Shown here: positions 1 to 6,117 of the stretch, one piece after another
Position numbering within the stretch: the first letter of the stretch is position 1
Layout: the number at the start of each line of letters is the position of its first letter
Assembly: GCA_018825865.1 (NCBI GenBank)
Contig: JAHKAF010000026.1
Span: 1 to 6,389, forward strand
DNA from: Nanobdellota archaeon
GTDB taxonomy: Archaea; Nanobdellota; Nanobdellia; Pacearchaeales; GW2011-AR1
Direction: 5' to 3'
Length of the DNA: 6,389 nt
Program-made: the position numbers and the translations under genes
Notes under the pieces: generated by a model
The model's database searches: none
What the model saw: the letters and a program-made list of their open reading frames with translations, nothing else
Told to the model about the DNA's origin: nothing

Positions 1-445
1 AATTTGATGACGGATGAAGTATTTTATTTATTTTTGAATCATACTCCTTTGCTTTTTGGATGTCCGTCTTTTTAGTAATAATTTCTTCCACAATAATAAC
101 TATTTTTCCAACTCTTTTAAGTTCCATAAGGATTTCTTTTATATTTATCTTAGTAGATAGATGGTGCAGAACATACTGCAAAAAAACTACCTCAAATGAT
201 TTTGACTTAAAAGGAATCTTTTCGAGAGACGCTTCAAAAAATGGGAAAGAAGTTACTTCTTTATTGCGTATATCCTCTATATCTAACAAGGTTACTTTTG
301 ACCCAAATTTTTTGTTAAAAAAGAATGAATTAAGCCCGTTCCCACATCCGACATCTAAAATACTTTTATTTATTATATATTTTTCAATCTCTGGAAAAAG
401 CCTTTGTTGATATTTTTCAATAAACTTTTTTATATCTCTATTCAT
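1..445 (-). CDS. Class I SAM-dependent methyltransferase, C-terminus cut by window edge
   Basis: This partial gene reads leftwards off the window; 148 codons are visible. Residues 29-40 hold motif I of Rossmann-fold methyltransferases (ILDVGCGNGLNS), the glycine-rich loop that binds S-adenosylmethionine. Residues 51-58 (VTLLDIED) fit the acidic end of strand beta 2 that contacts the ribose. Residues 78-96, including SFEVVFLQYVLHHL, match the motif IV region of Methyltransf_11/25-type enzymes. The substrate cannot be told from what is visible; small molecules, lipids, proteins and RNA are all methylated by this superfamily. Two in-frame ATGs exist, at 451 and 445. I prefer 445 because it lies about 25 nt from the centre of a TATA-like element, the spacing expected for a leaderless archaeal mRNA. 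The family assignment is firm, the specific role is open. Confidence 0.85.
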   Translation of the reverse strand, partial: MNRDIKKFIEKYQQRLFPEIEKYIINKSILDVGCGNGLNSFFFNKKFGSKVTLLDIEDIRNKEVTSFPFFEASLEKIPFKSKSFEVVFLQYVLHHLSTKINIKEILMELKRVGKIVIIVEEIITKKTDIQKAKEYDSKINKILHPSSN

Positions 446-466
446 ACTCATCTAATATGAATTTAA

Positions 467-474
467 TTTATAAA
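467..474 (-). promoter_or_regulatory. TATA-like promoter element of the methyltransferase gene
   Basis: TTTATAAA is centred at 470.5, about 25 nt upstream of the ATG at 445. Archaeal TATA boxes sit about 26 nt before the transcription start, so the mRNA probably begins at or next to the start codon. No Shine-Dalgarno sequence is visible. The element is palindromic, so direction is inferred from the gene position only. Confidence 0.5.
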
Positions 475-486
475 AGTTCTTTATCC

Positions 487-1968
487 CTATTTTATCTTCA
501 AGGGTTTCTCTTTTTCATAGAATTTAACAGCCTCATTAAGGCGCGATTTTGATTCTGCATAAATCGTCATAATTTTTTCTCCTTTTTTTACTCGGTGATT
601 TTTCTTTTTATGAAGATAAAGCCCTGCAAACTTATCTGCTGGACAACCTGCTGTTATTGCTAAAAGCGATATCTTTTTGTTATCAATTTCAGAAATCCTT
701 CCTGATTTTTTTGCTAAAATGTTTTTTTTGAACTTTGCAGATTTAAACTCAATCAACTTCCCTCCCTGGGCATTAATAATCTGCTTGAATTTCTCAAAAG
801 CTTTTCCCGAAGATAAAATTTCTCTTGCCAAATTTATCCCTTCACCTTTTTTTGATTTGCCTGATAACTCTAAAAGATTAGCAGATAAAAATAATGCTTT
901 CTCTTCTAAATCCTTCGGTCCTTTTTTGTTTTGGTCTAAAATTCTAATTATATCTTTTAATTCGAGGGCAGGACCGACTCCGTTCCCAATTGGCTGACTT
1001 CCATCAGTTAGGACAACTTTTAATTTTTTCTTGTAATATTTTCCCAGATACTCAAACTTCTTTTTTAATCTCAATGCCCCTTTCTTATCTACCTTCGCGG
1101 TTTTGCCATAAGAAATATTAATAAGAATGTACTTGCTCCCAACAGCAAGTTTTTTTGACATTATCGAGGCTAATAATTGTGATTCAGGATCTATTTTTAA
1201 CATTTTTTCTATACGGATTATCTTTGAGTCTGCTGGAACCATTCCCAGAGCCCCACCCCAAACCATACACGCGTTTGTTTTTTTTACAATTTCTCTTACT
1301 TTTTTCATTGAAAATTCTACATCTGCGATTGTTTCTATTACATCCGCAGTTCCTGCCGCACTTGTTATTGCTCGCGAAGAGGATTTTGGCATGATTAATC
1401 CTGCTGCAGCACAAATAGATACAACTAAAGGGGTGGTCCTATCTCCGGGTATCCCGCCAATTGAATGTTTATCAACCATATATTTATATTTTAATCCAAG
1501 TCTGTTTCCAGAATCTAATATTGCATTAATAAGATAAATCGTTTCTTTCATACTCATCCCTTGTTTATACATCGCTGAAATAAAAAGTGCAATCTCTGCT
1601 TCAGAGAGAGAATTCTCGACGACATCCTTAATAATTTCATCTATTTCTTCTTGAGAAAGGGATTCTTTATTGAGTTTCTTCTTTATAAAATTCAAACTTT
1701 TTGGGGTGGGTGCAAGACTAATTTCAACTTTCTGTCCAGATTTTAATCCGAGTTGTTTCTTAAGTTCAGAAGAAACTGCAATCTCATTTATTTTTATTAA
1801 TTTTGTAATTGTATTTGTAATTGCGGAAACTTCCTGGTGACCTTTTGAAAAAGTTTTGATAATGATTCTATCTCCGAAGTTTATTCCAATCTTATCTGAA
1901 GTCTTCTTATTCAACATTGCTACTGGAAACCCAGTCCCCCACTTTAGAATTTTAGTTTTAAGTTCCAT
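487..1968 (-). CDS. deoA: AMP phosphorylase (archaeal thymidine phosphorylase-like family)
   Basis: This enzyme is expected to convert AMP and phosphate to adenine and ribose 1,5-bisphosphate in the cytoplasm. In archaea that is the first step of the AMP pathway, which continues through ribose-1,5-bisphosphate isomerase to type III RuBisCO. The 493-residue length is close to the usual size of about 500. The N-terminal domain (about 1-85) is the archaeal extension that separates this group from bacterial thymidine phosphorylases. Residues 167-179 (KHSIGGIPGDRTT) and 196-209 (SSSRAITSAAGTAD) are the glycosyltransferase family 3 signatures for phosphate and nucleoside binding. Residues 322-336 (DGSQPIGNGVGPALE) are the conserved late loop. 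The C-terminal pyrimidine-phosphorylase-like domain includes YLHKKKNHRVKKGEKIMTIYAES in conserved form, from residue 451. The usual GNRTT appears here as GDRTT. The ATG at 1968 gives the typical N-terminus. Preference for AMP over other NMPs is inferred from the family. Confidence 0.93.
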   Translation of the reverse strand: MELKTKILKWGTGFPVAMLNKKTSDKIGINFGDRIIIKTFSKGHQEVSAITNTITKLIKINEIAVSSELKKQLGLKSGQKVEISLAPTPKSLNFIKKKLNKESLSQEEIDEIIKDVVENSLSEAEIALFISAMYKQGMSMKETIYLINAILDSGNRLGLKYKYMVDKHSIGGIPGDRTTPLVVSICAAAGLIMPKSSSRAITSAAGTADVIETIADVEFSMKKVREIVKKTNACMVWGGALGMVPADSKIIRIEKMLKIDPESQLLASIMSKKLAVGSKYILINISYGKTAKVDKKGALRLKKKFEYLGKYYKKKLKVVLTDGSQPIGNGVGPALELKDIIRILDQNKKGPKDLEEKALFLSANLLELSGKSKKGEGINLAREILSSGKAFEKFKQIINAQGGKLIEFKSAKFKKNILAKKSGRISEIDNKKISLLAITAGCPADKFAGLYLHKKKNHRVKKGEKIMTIYAESKSRLNEAVKFYEKEKPLKIK

Positions 1969-1979
1969 ACCCTTTATAC

Positions 1980-1991
1980 AAAAAAATAAAA
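1980..1991 (-). terminator. T-rich stretch, possible terminator of the AI-2E gene
   Basis: On the minus strand this reads TTTTATTTTTTT, about 14 bases after the AI-2E stop codon. Archaeal RNA polymerase terminates at oligo-T runs without needing a hairpin, so this could end the upstream transcript. It lies between the putative TATA box and the start of the AMP phosphorylase gene, so the low melting could equally help open that promoter. Confidence 0.3.
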
Positions 1992-1995
1992 TATG

Positions 1996-2004
1996 TTTTT
2001 ATAT
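1996..2004 (-). promoter_or_regulatory. TATA-like promoter element of the AMP phosphorylase gene
   Basis: On the minus strand this reads ATATAAAAA, directly after the AI-2E stop codon. It is centred about 32 nt upstream of the ATG at 1968, predicting a very short leader of about 5 nt. A second TATA-like string (TTGTATAAA) lies nearer the start codon, but at about 10 nt it is too close to drive this gene. Confidence 0.4.
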
Positions 2005-3033
2005 CTACTGCTTCATAAAAATCGCAGGGGATTTTTTGCCCCTATAGATTTCTAGAATGATTAGCAGGTAAGCAAGGATTAATGGACCGAGGATAAATCC
2101 TAAAATTCCAAATAAAAATACCCCTCCAATCATTCCGATAAGGATAAGTGCCGAATGCATCCGAGTTTTCTTTGCTACAATTATTGGTCTGACAAGATTA
2201 TCAATTCCTGTAGAAATTAACCCAAAGATAACAACTCCAAACGCAGGGAACGCATTTCCTGCTATAAGAAGGTAAATGACAACTGGTGCCCAAACAATTG
2301 AAGTCCCAATTATTGGAAAGACTCCTGCAAGACAAGCCAGAAGCGTGAGGAACAAAGCATTTGGAACTTTGAAGATTAAAAATCCTACTCCCACAGCAAG
2401 CCCCTGAAGAATGCCCACAATTACCTGTCCATAAATAACTGAAATCGTGATATCTTTTGAGGATTCAAATAATTTATTTTCAATGTCTTTAGAAAAAGGG
2501 AGTAAGCTTTGGATATAAGAAATAAGTTCGTCTTTGTCTCTAAGAACAAAAAAGAAAGTAAAAAATACAACTAAAAACTGAAGGAATATCGTCGGGAAAT
2601 TGAGAATGAATTGTGCTAATTCATTGACTAACGAATTAGTTACTTTAGTTGCAAAAGAACGAAGAGTAGAGGCGACCTCATTAGAGAAGGCTTCAGAAGC
2701 GAAAAAATTTGGAAAAATAGTTTTGAGAGGTTTAACAAAATCTATTTGTTGTGAAGCTTGGAAAACCTTGAAAGATTGATCTATCATTATGGGGGTTAGG
2801 AACCAAACTGGCAACAAAATTAGCAAAGCCAAAAGAACACAAATGAAAGCTGCTGCAAGATTCTCTGATTTTACTTTCTTAATAACCCAACAATAAACTG
2901 GAGTAAAAATAAAAGCTAGAATACATGCGATTATTATTGAAAGTAAAATGGGTTTGAGTAAAAAGAATGATAGAACTATGAGAAAAGCCAGAATAATTGT
3001 GGTCATAACCTTTCTAAAATAATTTTCATCCAT
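2005..3033 (-). CDS. AI-2E family transporter (TqsA/PerM-like membrane protein)
   Basis: A 342-residue integral membrane protein of the AI-2E transporter family (PF01594), close to the usual family length of about 340-370. Hydrophobic segments lie at about 9-47 (two helices split at the LLKP turn), 59-82, 145-164, 200-221, 225-257, 260-277 and 295-328. The soluble stretch at 83-144 is the family's characteristic loop between helices. FFVLRD (161-166) is a family motif at the end of a helix. Other strongly family-like stretches are GILQGLAVGVGFL (207-219), GVFPIIGTSIVWAP (237-250) and DNLVRPIIVAKKTRMHS (278-294). Members have been linked to autoinducer-2 export or to Na+/H+ antiport; the substrate here cannot be inferred, and quorum signalling should not be assumed. 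The gene has its own promoter and starts 52 bp from a divergent kinase-like gene. Confidence 0.92.
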   Translation of the reverse strand: MDENYFRKVMTTIILAFLIVLSFFLLKPILLSIIIACILAFIFTPVYCWVIKKVKSENLAAAFICVLLALLILLPVWFLTPIMIDQSFKVFQASQQIDFVKPLKTIFPNFFASEAFSNEVASTLRSFATKVTNSLVNELAQFILNFPTIFLQFLVVFFTFFFVLRDKDELISYIQSLLPFSKDIENKLFESSKDITISVIYGQVIVGILQGLAVGVGFLIFKVPNALFLTLLACLAGVFPIIGTSIVWAPVVIYLLIAGNAFPAFGVVIFGLISTGIDNLVRPIIVAKKTRMHSALILIGMIGGVFLFGILGFILGPLILAYLLIILEIYRGKKSPAIFMKQ

Positions 3034-3056
3034 ATGCTAGAAGGAGGTAGTTTAAA

Positions 3057-3064
3057 TTTATAAA
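3057..3064. promoter_or_regulatory. Shared palindromic TATA element of a divergent promoter
   Basis: TTTATAAA is its own reverse complement and is centred at 3060.5. The minus-strand AI-2E start codon begins at 3033 (27.5 nt away) and the plus-strand kinase-like start codon begins at 3086 (25.5 nt away). Both distances match the archaeal TATA-to-start spacing, so one element could direct leaderless transcription both ways. The flanks differ, so direction may be biased by the B recognition element next to the box. A second AT-rich string at 3071-3076 (TTATAT) is too close to either ATG to serve. Confidence 0.55.
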
Positions 3065-3085
3065 GTTTTGTTATATTGACTTATT

Positions 3086-3537
3086 ATGGAAAAAAATAAA
3101 GCGATAGATAAACTAAAAGATTTATTAAAAAATAATGAAAACAAAAGAATTGTTGTTGTAGGAACTAGTTGTATCGGAAAGTCTACTATCTTAAAAGGAA
3201 TTTCTGAGGCGCAAGATATGGATGAGCTCATTTTTCCTCGATTATCAAAAAAAAGAAAAAGATTATGTCTGTAAATCTCCATGGACAGAGGAAATAGGAA
3301 AAACCATGAATAGATTAGTTCGTGAAAAACTTAAAGTTAAAAAAGGCCGACCTTTTTTTGGAACTGTAATTCTTAATTATGATTTAGTGATTTTATCTTG
3401 ATATCAGCGACGAACTACTGAAAGAAAGAGCAAAAAAGAGACGTTCTTCATTTGTAGATATAAAAAATATGCAAAAGAGCATATTAAAAGAAATAAAAGA
3501 ACTGAAGATTCCTTGTATTAAAATTAAAGTTGACTAA
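3086..3537 (+). pseudogene. P-loop nucleotide kinase-like gene with two apparent +1 frameshifts
   Basis: The first frame opens at ATG 3086 with a Walker A motif, GTSCIGKST (residues 26-34), and would end after 62 codons. Skipping one A in the A8 run at 3247-3254 moves to a frame that reads through KDYVCKSPWTEEIGKTMNRL and on to DLVI, then meets TGA at 3399. Skipping one T in the T4 run at 3391-3394 restores YLDISDELLKERAKKR and continues to TAA at 3535. The joined product has about 149 residues. The stretch DLVIYLDISDELLKERAKKR resembles the strand followed by an arginine-bearing lid helix of small P-loop kinases. I do not recognise the exact family or its substrate. The gene may be truly decayed, or the two insertions may be sequencing errors; the good protein character of all three segments suggests recent or artificial damage. 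Confidence 0.7.
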
Positions 3538-3555
3538 TCCTTTATCACGAAAAAC

Positions 3556-3562
3556 TTTATAA
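3556..3562 (+). promoter_or_regulatory. TATA-like promoter element of the 238-residue unknown gene
   Basis: TTTATAA is centred at 3559, 26 nt before the ATG at 3585, and follows a purine-rich CGAAAAAC that could act as a B recognition element. The spacing predicts a leaderless transcript. It lies only about 20 bases after the stop of the broken kinase-like gene, so the unknown gene is probably transcribed independently of it. Confidence 0.55.
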
Positions 3563-3584
3563 CCTAATCTTAATTTGATGATTC

Positions 3585-4301
3585 ATGAATTTTATAAAAA
3601 AGATTGTTGATGGAAGAGTTGATGAAGGGGTGCATTTGCAGTTTCAGAAATTTAGCAAGGGAGAGTTTAGAGATAGAGCTTTGATTGAGGTAAAAAAATT
3701 GGTTGGGAAAAAGTATTCAATTAAAACTTCTGCAGAGTTCACTAATGAATTAGTTCGCGCTGTTGCTGAAAAACTTGGCGAGGATAAAACAAACGTCAAG
3801 GGAGCGATTGTTTCTACAAGTGATTTAACTGGTGAACTGGATTTTAAAGAGAAGAAACAATTTCAAGGTGTTAAAAGATATTTAATTGATAAAGAAATGT
3901 CTGGCAGAGAAATGATTAAATTAATTGATAAATTTCCAAAGACTTTTTTTGCGTTGAGTTTTGAGGTTGGGAATACAAAATTGAAAATAAAACCTAAAGC
4001 TCCGAAGTCAGGAAAATCAGGAAAAGGTGACGAGAAACCGAAAGTAGATTTCTGCGCATTAAAAACAGATGATAAAAGAATCGCAGAAAGTTTTGTTTTC
4101 GATACCCTAAAGGGCACGAGTAACCCAGATTTTCAAAAGGCAGAGATAAATCACACTTTTTTTATTAATGAATTAATCACGCCTGAAGGTGAGACAGATT
4201 TCGCAAAGATTCGTGAGCTTGCAAAACGAAAAGGAAAAATTATGAGAATTGCAGAAATAGATGGGGAAGAGATAAAGAAAGAGATTGAGTTTGAGGCATA
4301 A
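3585..4301 (+). CDS. Uncharacterised 238-residue protein upstream of the ribosomal operon
   Basis: I do not recognise this protein. It has no signal peptide and no membrane segment, so it should be cytoplasmic. It is rich in Lys, Glu and Asp. A mostly helical N-terminal part (about 1-120) includes FQKFSKGEFRDRALIEVKKL (20-39) and TNELVRAVAEKLGEDK (53-68). A probable beta hairpin follows (FFALSFEVGNTKLKIKP, 121-137). A flexible Lys/Gly/Ser/Pro linker covers about 138-153. The C-terminal part contains FCALKTDDKRIAESFVFDTL and ends with a predicted strand-helix-strand pattern (about 190-238). One cysteine pair member each at C157 only, so no zinc site is evident. Its own leaderless-type promoter lies upstream, and the uL3 start is 89 bp downstream on the same strand. 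The coding call is good: long, in a consistent frame, with coherent protein composition. Confidence 0.85.
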   Translation: MNFIKKIVDGRVDEGVHLQFQKFSKGEFRDRALIEVKKLVGKKYSIKTSAEFTNELVRAVAEKLGEDKTNVKGAIVSTSDLTGELDFKEKKQFQGVKRYLIDKEMSGREMIKLIDKFPKTFFALSFEVGNTKLKIKPKAPKSGKSGKGDEKPKVDFCALKTDDKRIAESFVFDTLKGTSNPDFQKAEINHTFFINELITPEGETDFAKIRELAKRKGKIMRIAEIDGEEIKKEIEFEA

Positions 4302-4316
4302 ATTCCCACCCCAAAC

Positions 4317-4324
4317 TTTAAATA
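4317..4324 (+). promoter_or_regulatory. Probable TATA element of the ribosomal-protein operon
   Basis: TTTAAATA, in the context AAACTTTAAATACC, is a strong match to the archaeal TATA box. It predicts a transcription start near 4347 and a leader of about 44 nt before the uL3 ATG at 4391, unlike the leaderless starts elsewhere in the window. A weaker candidate, ATTTTATC at 4341-4348, would give a start near 4371 and a 20-nt leader. Confidence 0.5.
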
Positions 4325-4362
4325 CCAACTTTTTCTCAATATTTTATCCAGGGTAAATTAAA

Positions 4363-4455
4363 ATGTTAATCTTCGCTAGATTATTAAGAAATGCCTACAA
4401 GAAAATCGCCGAGAAAGGGAAGTTTGCAGTTTTGGCCTCGGAAGCGAGCTGCTAA
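4363..4455 (+). CDS. Possible upstream ORF overlapping the uL3 start (30 codons)
   Basis: The first ATG in the predicted ribosomal-operon leader opens a 30-codon frame that runs out of frame across the uL3 start codon and ends at TAA 4453-4455. It begins MLIFARLLRNAYKK and is preceded by GGGT (4351-4354), a weak Shine-Dalgarno match 8 nt upstream. The uL3 ATG itself has no clear Shine-Dalgarno sequence. If translated, it could reduce or modulate uL3 initiation. Chance occurrence is quite possible. Confidence 0.15.
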   Translation: MLIFARLLRNAYKKIAEKGKFAVLASEASC

Positions 4456-5326
4456 GTTTTTACCTAGAGTGAACTGGAATGCTATTGATTCTGGAAAGAA
4501 TATTAAGGGGTTCATCTGTTATAAGGCGGGGATGGCTTCTGCACATGTTAAAGATAATTCACCAGATTCTATGACAAAAGGTAGGGAGATTGTGGTTCCT
4601 GCGACAATTTTAGAATGTCCTTCAATGAAGATTTTTTCTGTAAGATTTTATAAAAATGGAAAAGTTGCTAATGAAGTTCTATCAGAAAATTTAGATAAGG
4701 AATTGAAAAGGAAGTTGAAGGTTCCGAAGAAAAAGGGAAAGAGCCTTGATGAAGTTAAAGATTATGACGACGTGAGAGTTATATTTTATTCTGTTGTTAA
4801 GCAAACTGGGTTGAAGAAAAAGCCAGACTTGAGCGAGATTGGATTGAATGGAAGTATCGAGGATAAACTTAAATTTATTAAAGAAAACTTGGGAAAGGAA
4901 ATTTCTGTGGCAGATGTTTTTGATAAAGACCAGCTTGTTGATTTGAGGGGTTTGACAAAAGGGCAGGGTTTTCAGGGTCCTGTTAAAAGATTTGGAATTA
5001 AACTGAAAGCGCACAAGTCAGAGAAGGGGAGAAGAAGACCAGGAAGTCTTGGGCCGTGGCATCCTGCAAGGGTTACTTTCAGGGCGCCGATGGCTGGACA
5101 GCTTGGAATGTTCACAAGAGTTGTTTACAATAATAAGATAATTGACTTGGGAAAAAGCGAGGGAAAATTTAGCAACATTAAAAATTATGGAAACATAAAA
5201 ACCGATTATGTGATTGTGAAGGGTTCGATTCAAGGCCCTGCAAAAAGACAATTATTAATTACTTCTCCTGTTCGAGAAACTAGAAAAACTAAAAAGAAAA
5301 ATTATGAATTATTGGGGGTACGATGA
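4391..5326 (+). CDS. rpl3: Large-subunit ribosomal protein uL3 (L3)
   Basis: uL3 binds 23S rRNA domain VI and reaches toward the peptidyl transferase centre. At 311 residues it is slightly shorter than typical archaeal uL3 (about 330-350). The N-terminus, RKSPRKGSLQFWPRKRA (4-20), is the family's basic tail. GLTKGQGFQGPVKRFGI (187-203) is the core signature. LGPWHPARVTF (220-230) contains the tryptophan finger (W223, H224). The following AGQLGMFTRVVYN and the C-terminal DYVIVKGSIQGPAKRQLL (272-289) complete the archaeal/eukaryotic pattern. A stop codon lies just upstream in frame, so ATG 4391 is the only sensible full-length start. No good Shine-Dalgarno sequence precedes it. The gene opens the ribosomal operon and overlaps uL4 by ATGA. 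Confidence 0.97.
   Translation: MPTRKSPRKGSLQFWPRKRAAKFLPRVNWNAIDSGKNIKGFICYKAGMASAHVKDNSPDSMTKGREIVVPATILECPSMKIFSVRFYKNGKVANEVLSENLDKELKRKLKVPKKKGKSLDEVKDYDDVRVIFYSVVKQTGLKKKPDLSEIGLNGSIEDKLKFIKENLGKEISVADVFDKDQLVDLRGLTKGQGFQGPVKRFGIKLKAHKSEKGRRRPGSLGPWHPARVTFRAPMAGQLGMFTRVVYNNKIIDLGKSEGKFSNIKNYGNIKTDYVIVKGSIQGPAKRQLLITSPVRETRKTKKKNYELLGVR
5314..5319 (+). promoter_or_regulatory. Weak Shine-Dalgarno of uL4, next to the uL3-uL4 ATGA overlap
   Basis: GGGGGT ends 3 nt before the uL4 ATG at 5323 and could pair with the archaeal 16S 3' end using a G-U wobble. The uL3 stop (TGA 5324-5326) overlaps the uL4 start as ATGA, so translational coupling through terminating ribosomes is likely and the site would only assist. 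Confidence 0.4.
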
Positions 5327-6117
5327 AAACAAAAATACTAACCATCGACGGAAAATCAAAGGGAGAAATTGAATTGCCTAAATGTTTTTCTGTTGAGATT
5401 AGGCAAGATGTTATTGCAAAGGTTTTGGAGGCGCAGAAGATTCAGCAACCATATGCTCCGTCACCTGTTGCTGGAAAGCAGGCTTCTGCAAGTGGAAATA
5501 TAAAACATAGAAGAGGAGTTTGGAAAAGCCATTATAAGAAAGGAATTTCAAGAATTCCTAGGAAGATTATCACACGAAAAGGTTCGCAGTTTAATTGGAT
5601 TGGTGCGACAATTCCTAGCACAAGAGGTGGACGAAGAGCGCATCCTCCAAAGGTTTTATCATTCTTGAGCAGATTAAAAATGAATAAAAAAGAAAAAATG
5701 CTTGCCTTGAAATCTGCGCTTAGTGCGACTGCGGATAAGAAAAGCGTTGAGAAAAGATATCAGACAATAGAAAAATTAGACAGGGAACTTCCTTTGGTTG
5801 TTGAATCAAAGATAACGTCGATAAAAACTAAAGATTTGATTTCGAGCATGAAGAAAATTCTTGGAGAGAAATTATTTGATTTGGGGCTTAAGAAAAAGTC
5901 GCTTAGAGCAGGGAAGGGAAAATTAAGAGGAAGGAAATACAAGAACAATGCGGGTTTGCTTTTTGTCGTCGGTAAAGAAGAGAAATTAAAAACTGGTGCG
6001 TTTGAAGTTGTTAATGTGGACAAACTTGGGGTTACTGATTTGGCAAAGGGTTCTCCAGGAAGGCTGACTGTTTATACTGAATGTGCAATTAAAGAATTAA
6101 GGGAGATGTTCAAATGA
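5323..6117 (+). CDS. rpl4: Large-subunit ribosomal protein uL4 (L4)
   Basis: uL4 binds 23S rRNA domain I, and its extended loop lines the constriction of the peptide exit tunnel. The 264 residues are of usual archaeal length. ELPKCFSVEIRQDVIAKVL (17-35) is the conserved N-terminal start, and QPYAPSPVAGKQASAS (42-57) leads into the loop. The basic loop runs about 51-105 and ends with the highly conserved GGRRAHPPK (102-110). MNKKEKMLALKSALSATAD (120-138), SLRAGKGKLRGRKYKNNAGL (193-212) and GSPGRLTVYTECAI (243-256) are clear archaeal/eukaryotic uL4 blocks. The loop seems longer than I recall for halophilic archaea. The gene overlaps uL3 upstream by ATGA, and its own stop overlaps a downstream 19-codon micro-ORF by ATGA. 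Confidence 0.97.
   Translation: MKTKILTIDGKSKGEIELPKCFSVEIRQDVIAKVLEAQKIQQPYAPSPVAGKQASASGNIKHRRGVWKSHYKKGISRIPRKIITRKGSQFNWIGATIPSTRGGRRAHPPKVLSFLSRLKMNKKEKMLALKSALSATADKKSVEKRYQTIEKLDRELPLVVESKITSIKTKDLISSMKKILGEKLFDLGLKKKSLRAGKGKLRGRKYKNNAGLLFVVGKEEKLKTGAFEVVNVDKLGVTDLAKGSPGRLTVYTECAIKELREMFK

Noticed and set aside
60..410. Open frame of 116 codons on the plus strand
   Set aside because: It lies antisense to the methyltransferase, whose minus-strand frame carries clear SAM-binding motifs; the plus frame is low-complexity and matches nothing recognised.
1127..1537. Open frame of 136 codons on the plus strand inside the AMP phosphorylase gene
   Set aside because: The opposite strand encodes the conserved phosphorylase signatures over the same bases; this is a shadow frame.
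3043..3048. Perfect Shine-Dalgarno-like GGAGGT on the plus strand
   Set aside because: The next plus-strand ATG is at 3086, far too distant, and the frame just after the motif has no start codon. On the minus strand it reads ACCTCC, which is not a ribosome-binding site.
3247..3254. A8 run as a programmed frameshift site
   Set aside because: A slippery run is present, but the second frameshift at a T4 run has no such character and no stimulatory structure is evident; decay or sequencing error explains both lesions more simply.
3581..3590. Ten-base palindrome ATTCATGAAT centred on the start codon of the unknown gene
   Set aside because: Short and AT-rich; expected often by chance in this base composition, with no second copy suggesting an operator.
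4343..4357. Possible hairpin in the uL3 leader (TTTAT/GTAAA around CCAGG)
   Set aside because: Only five weak pairs including a G-U; too unstable to claim as a regulatory structure.
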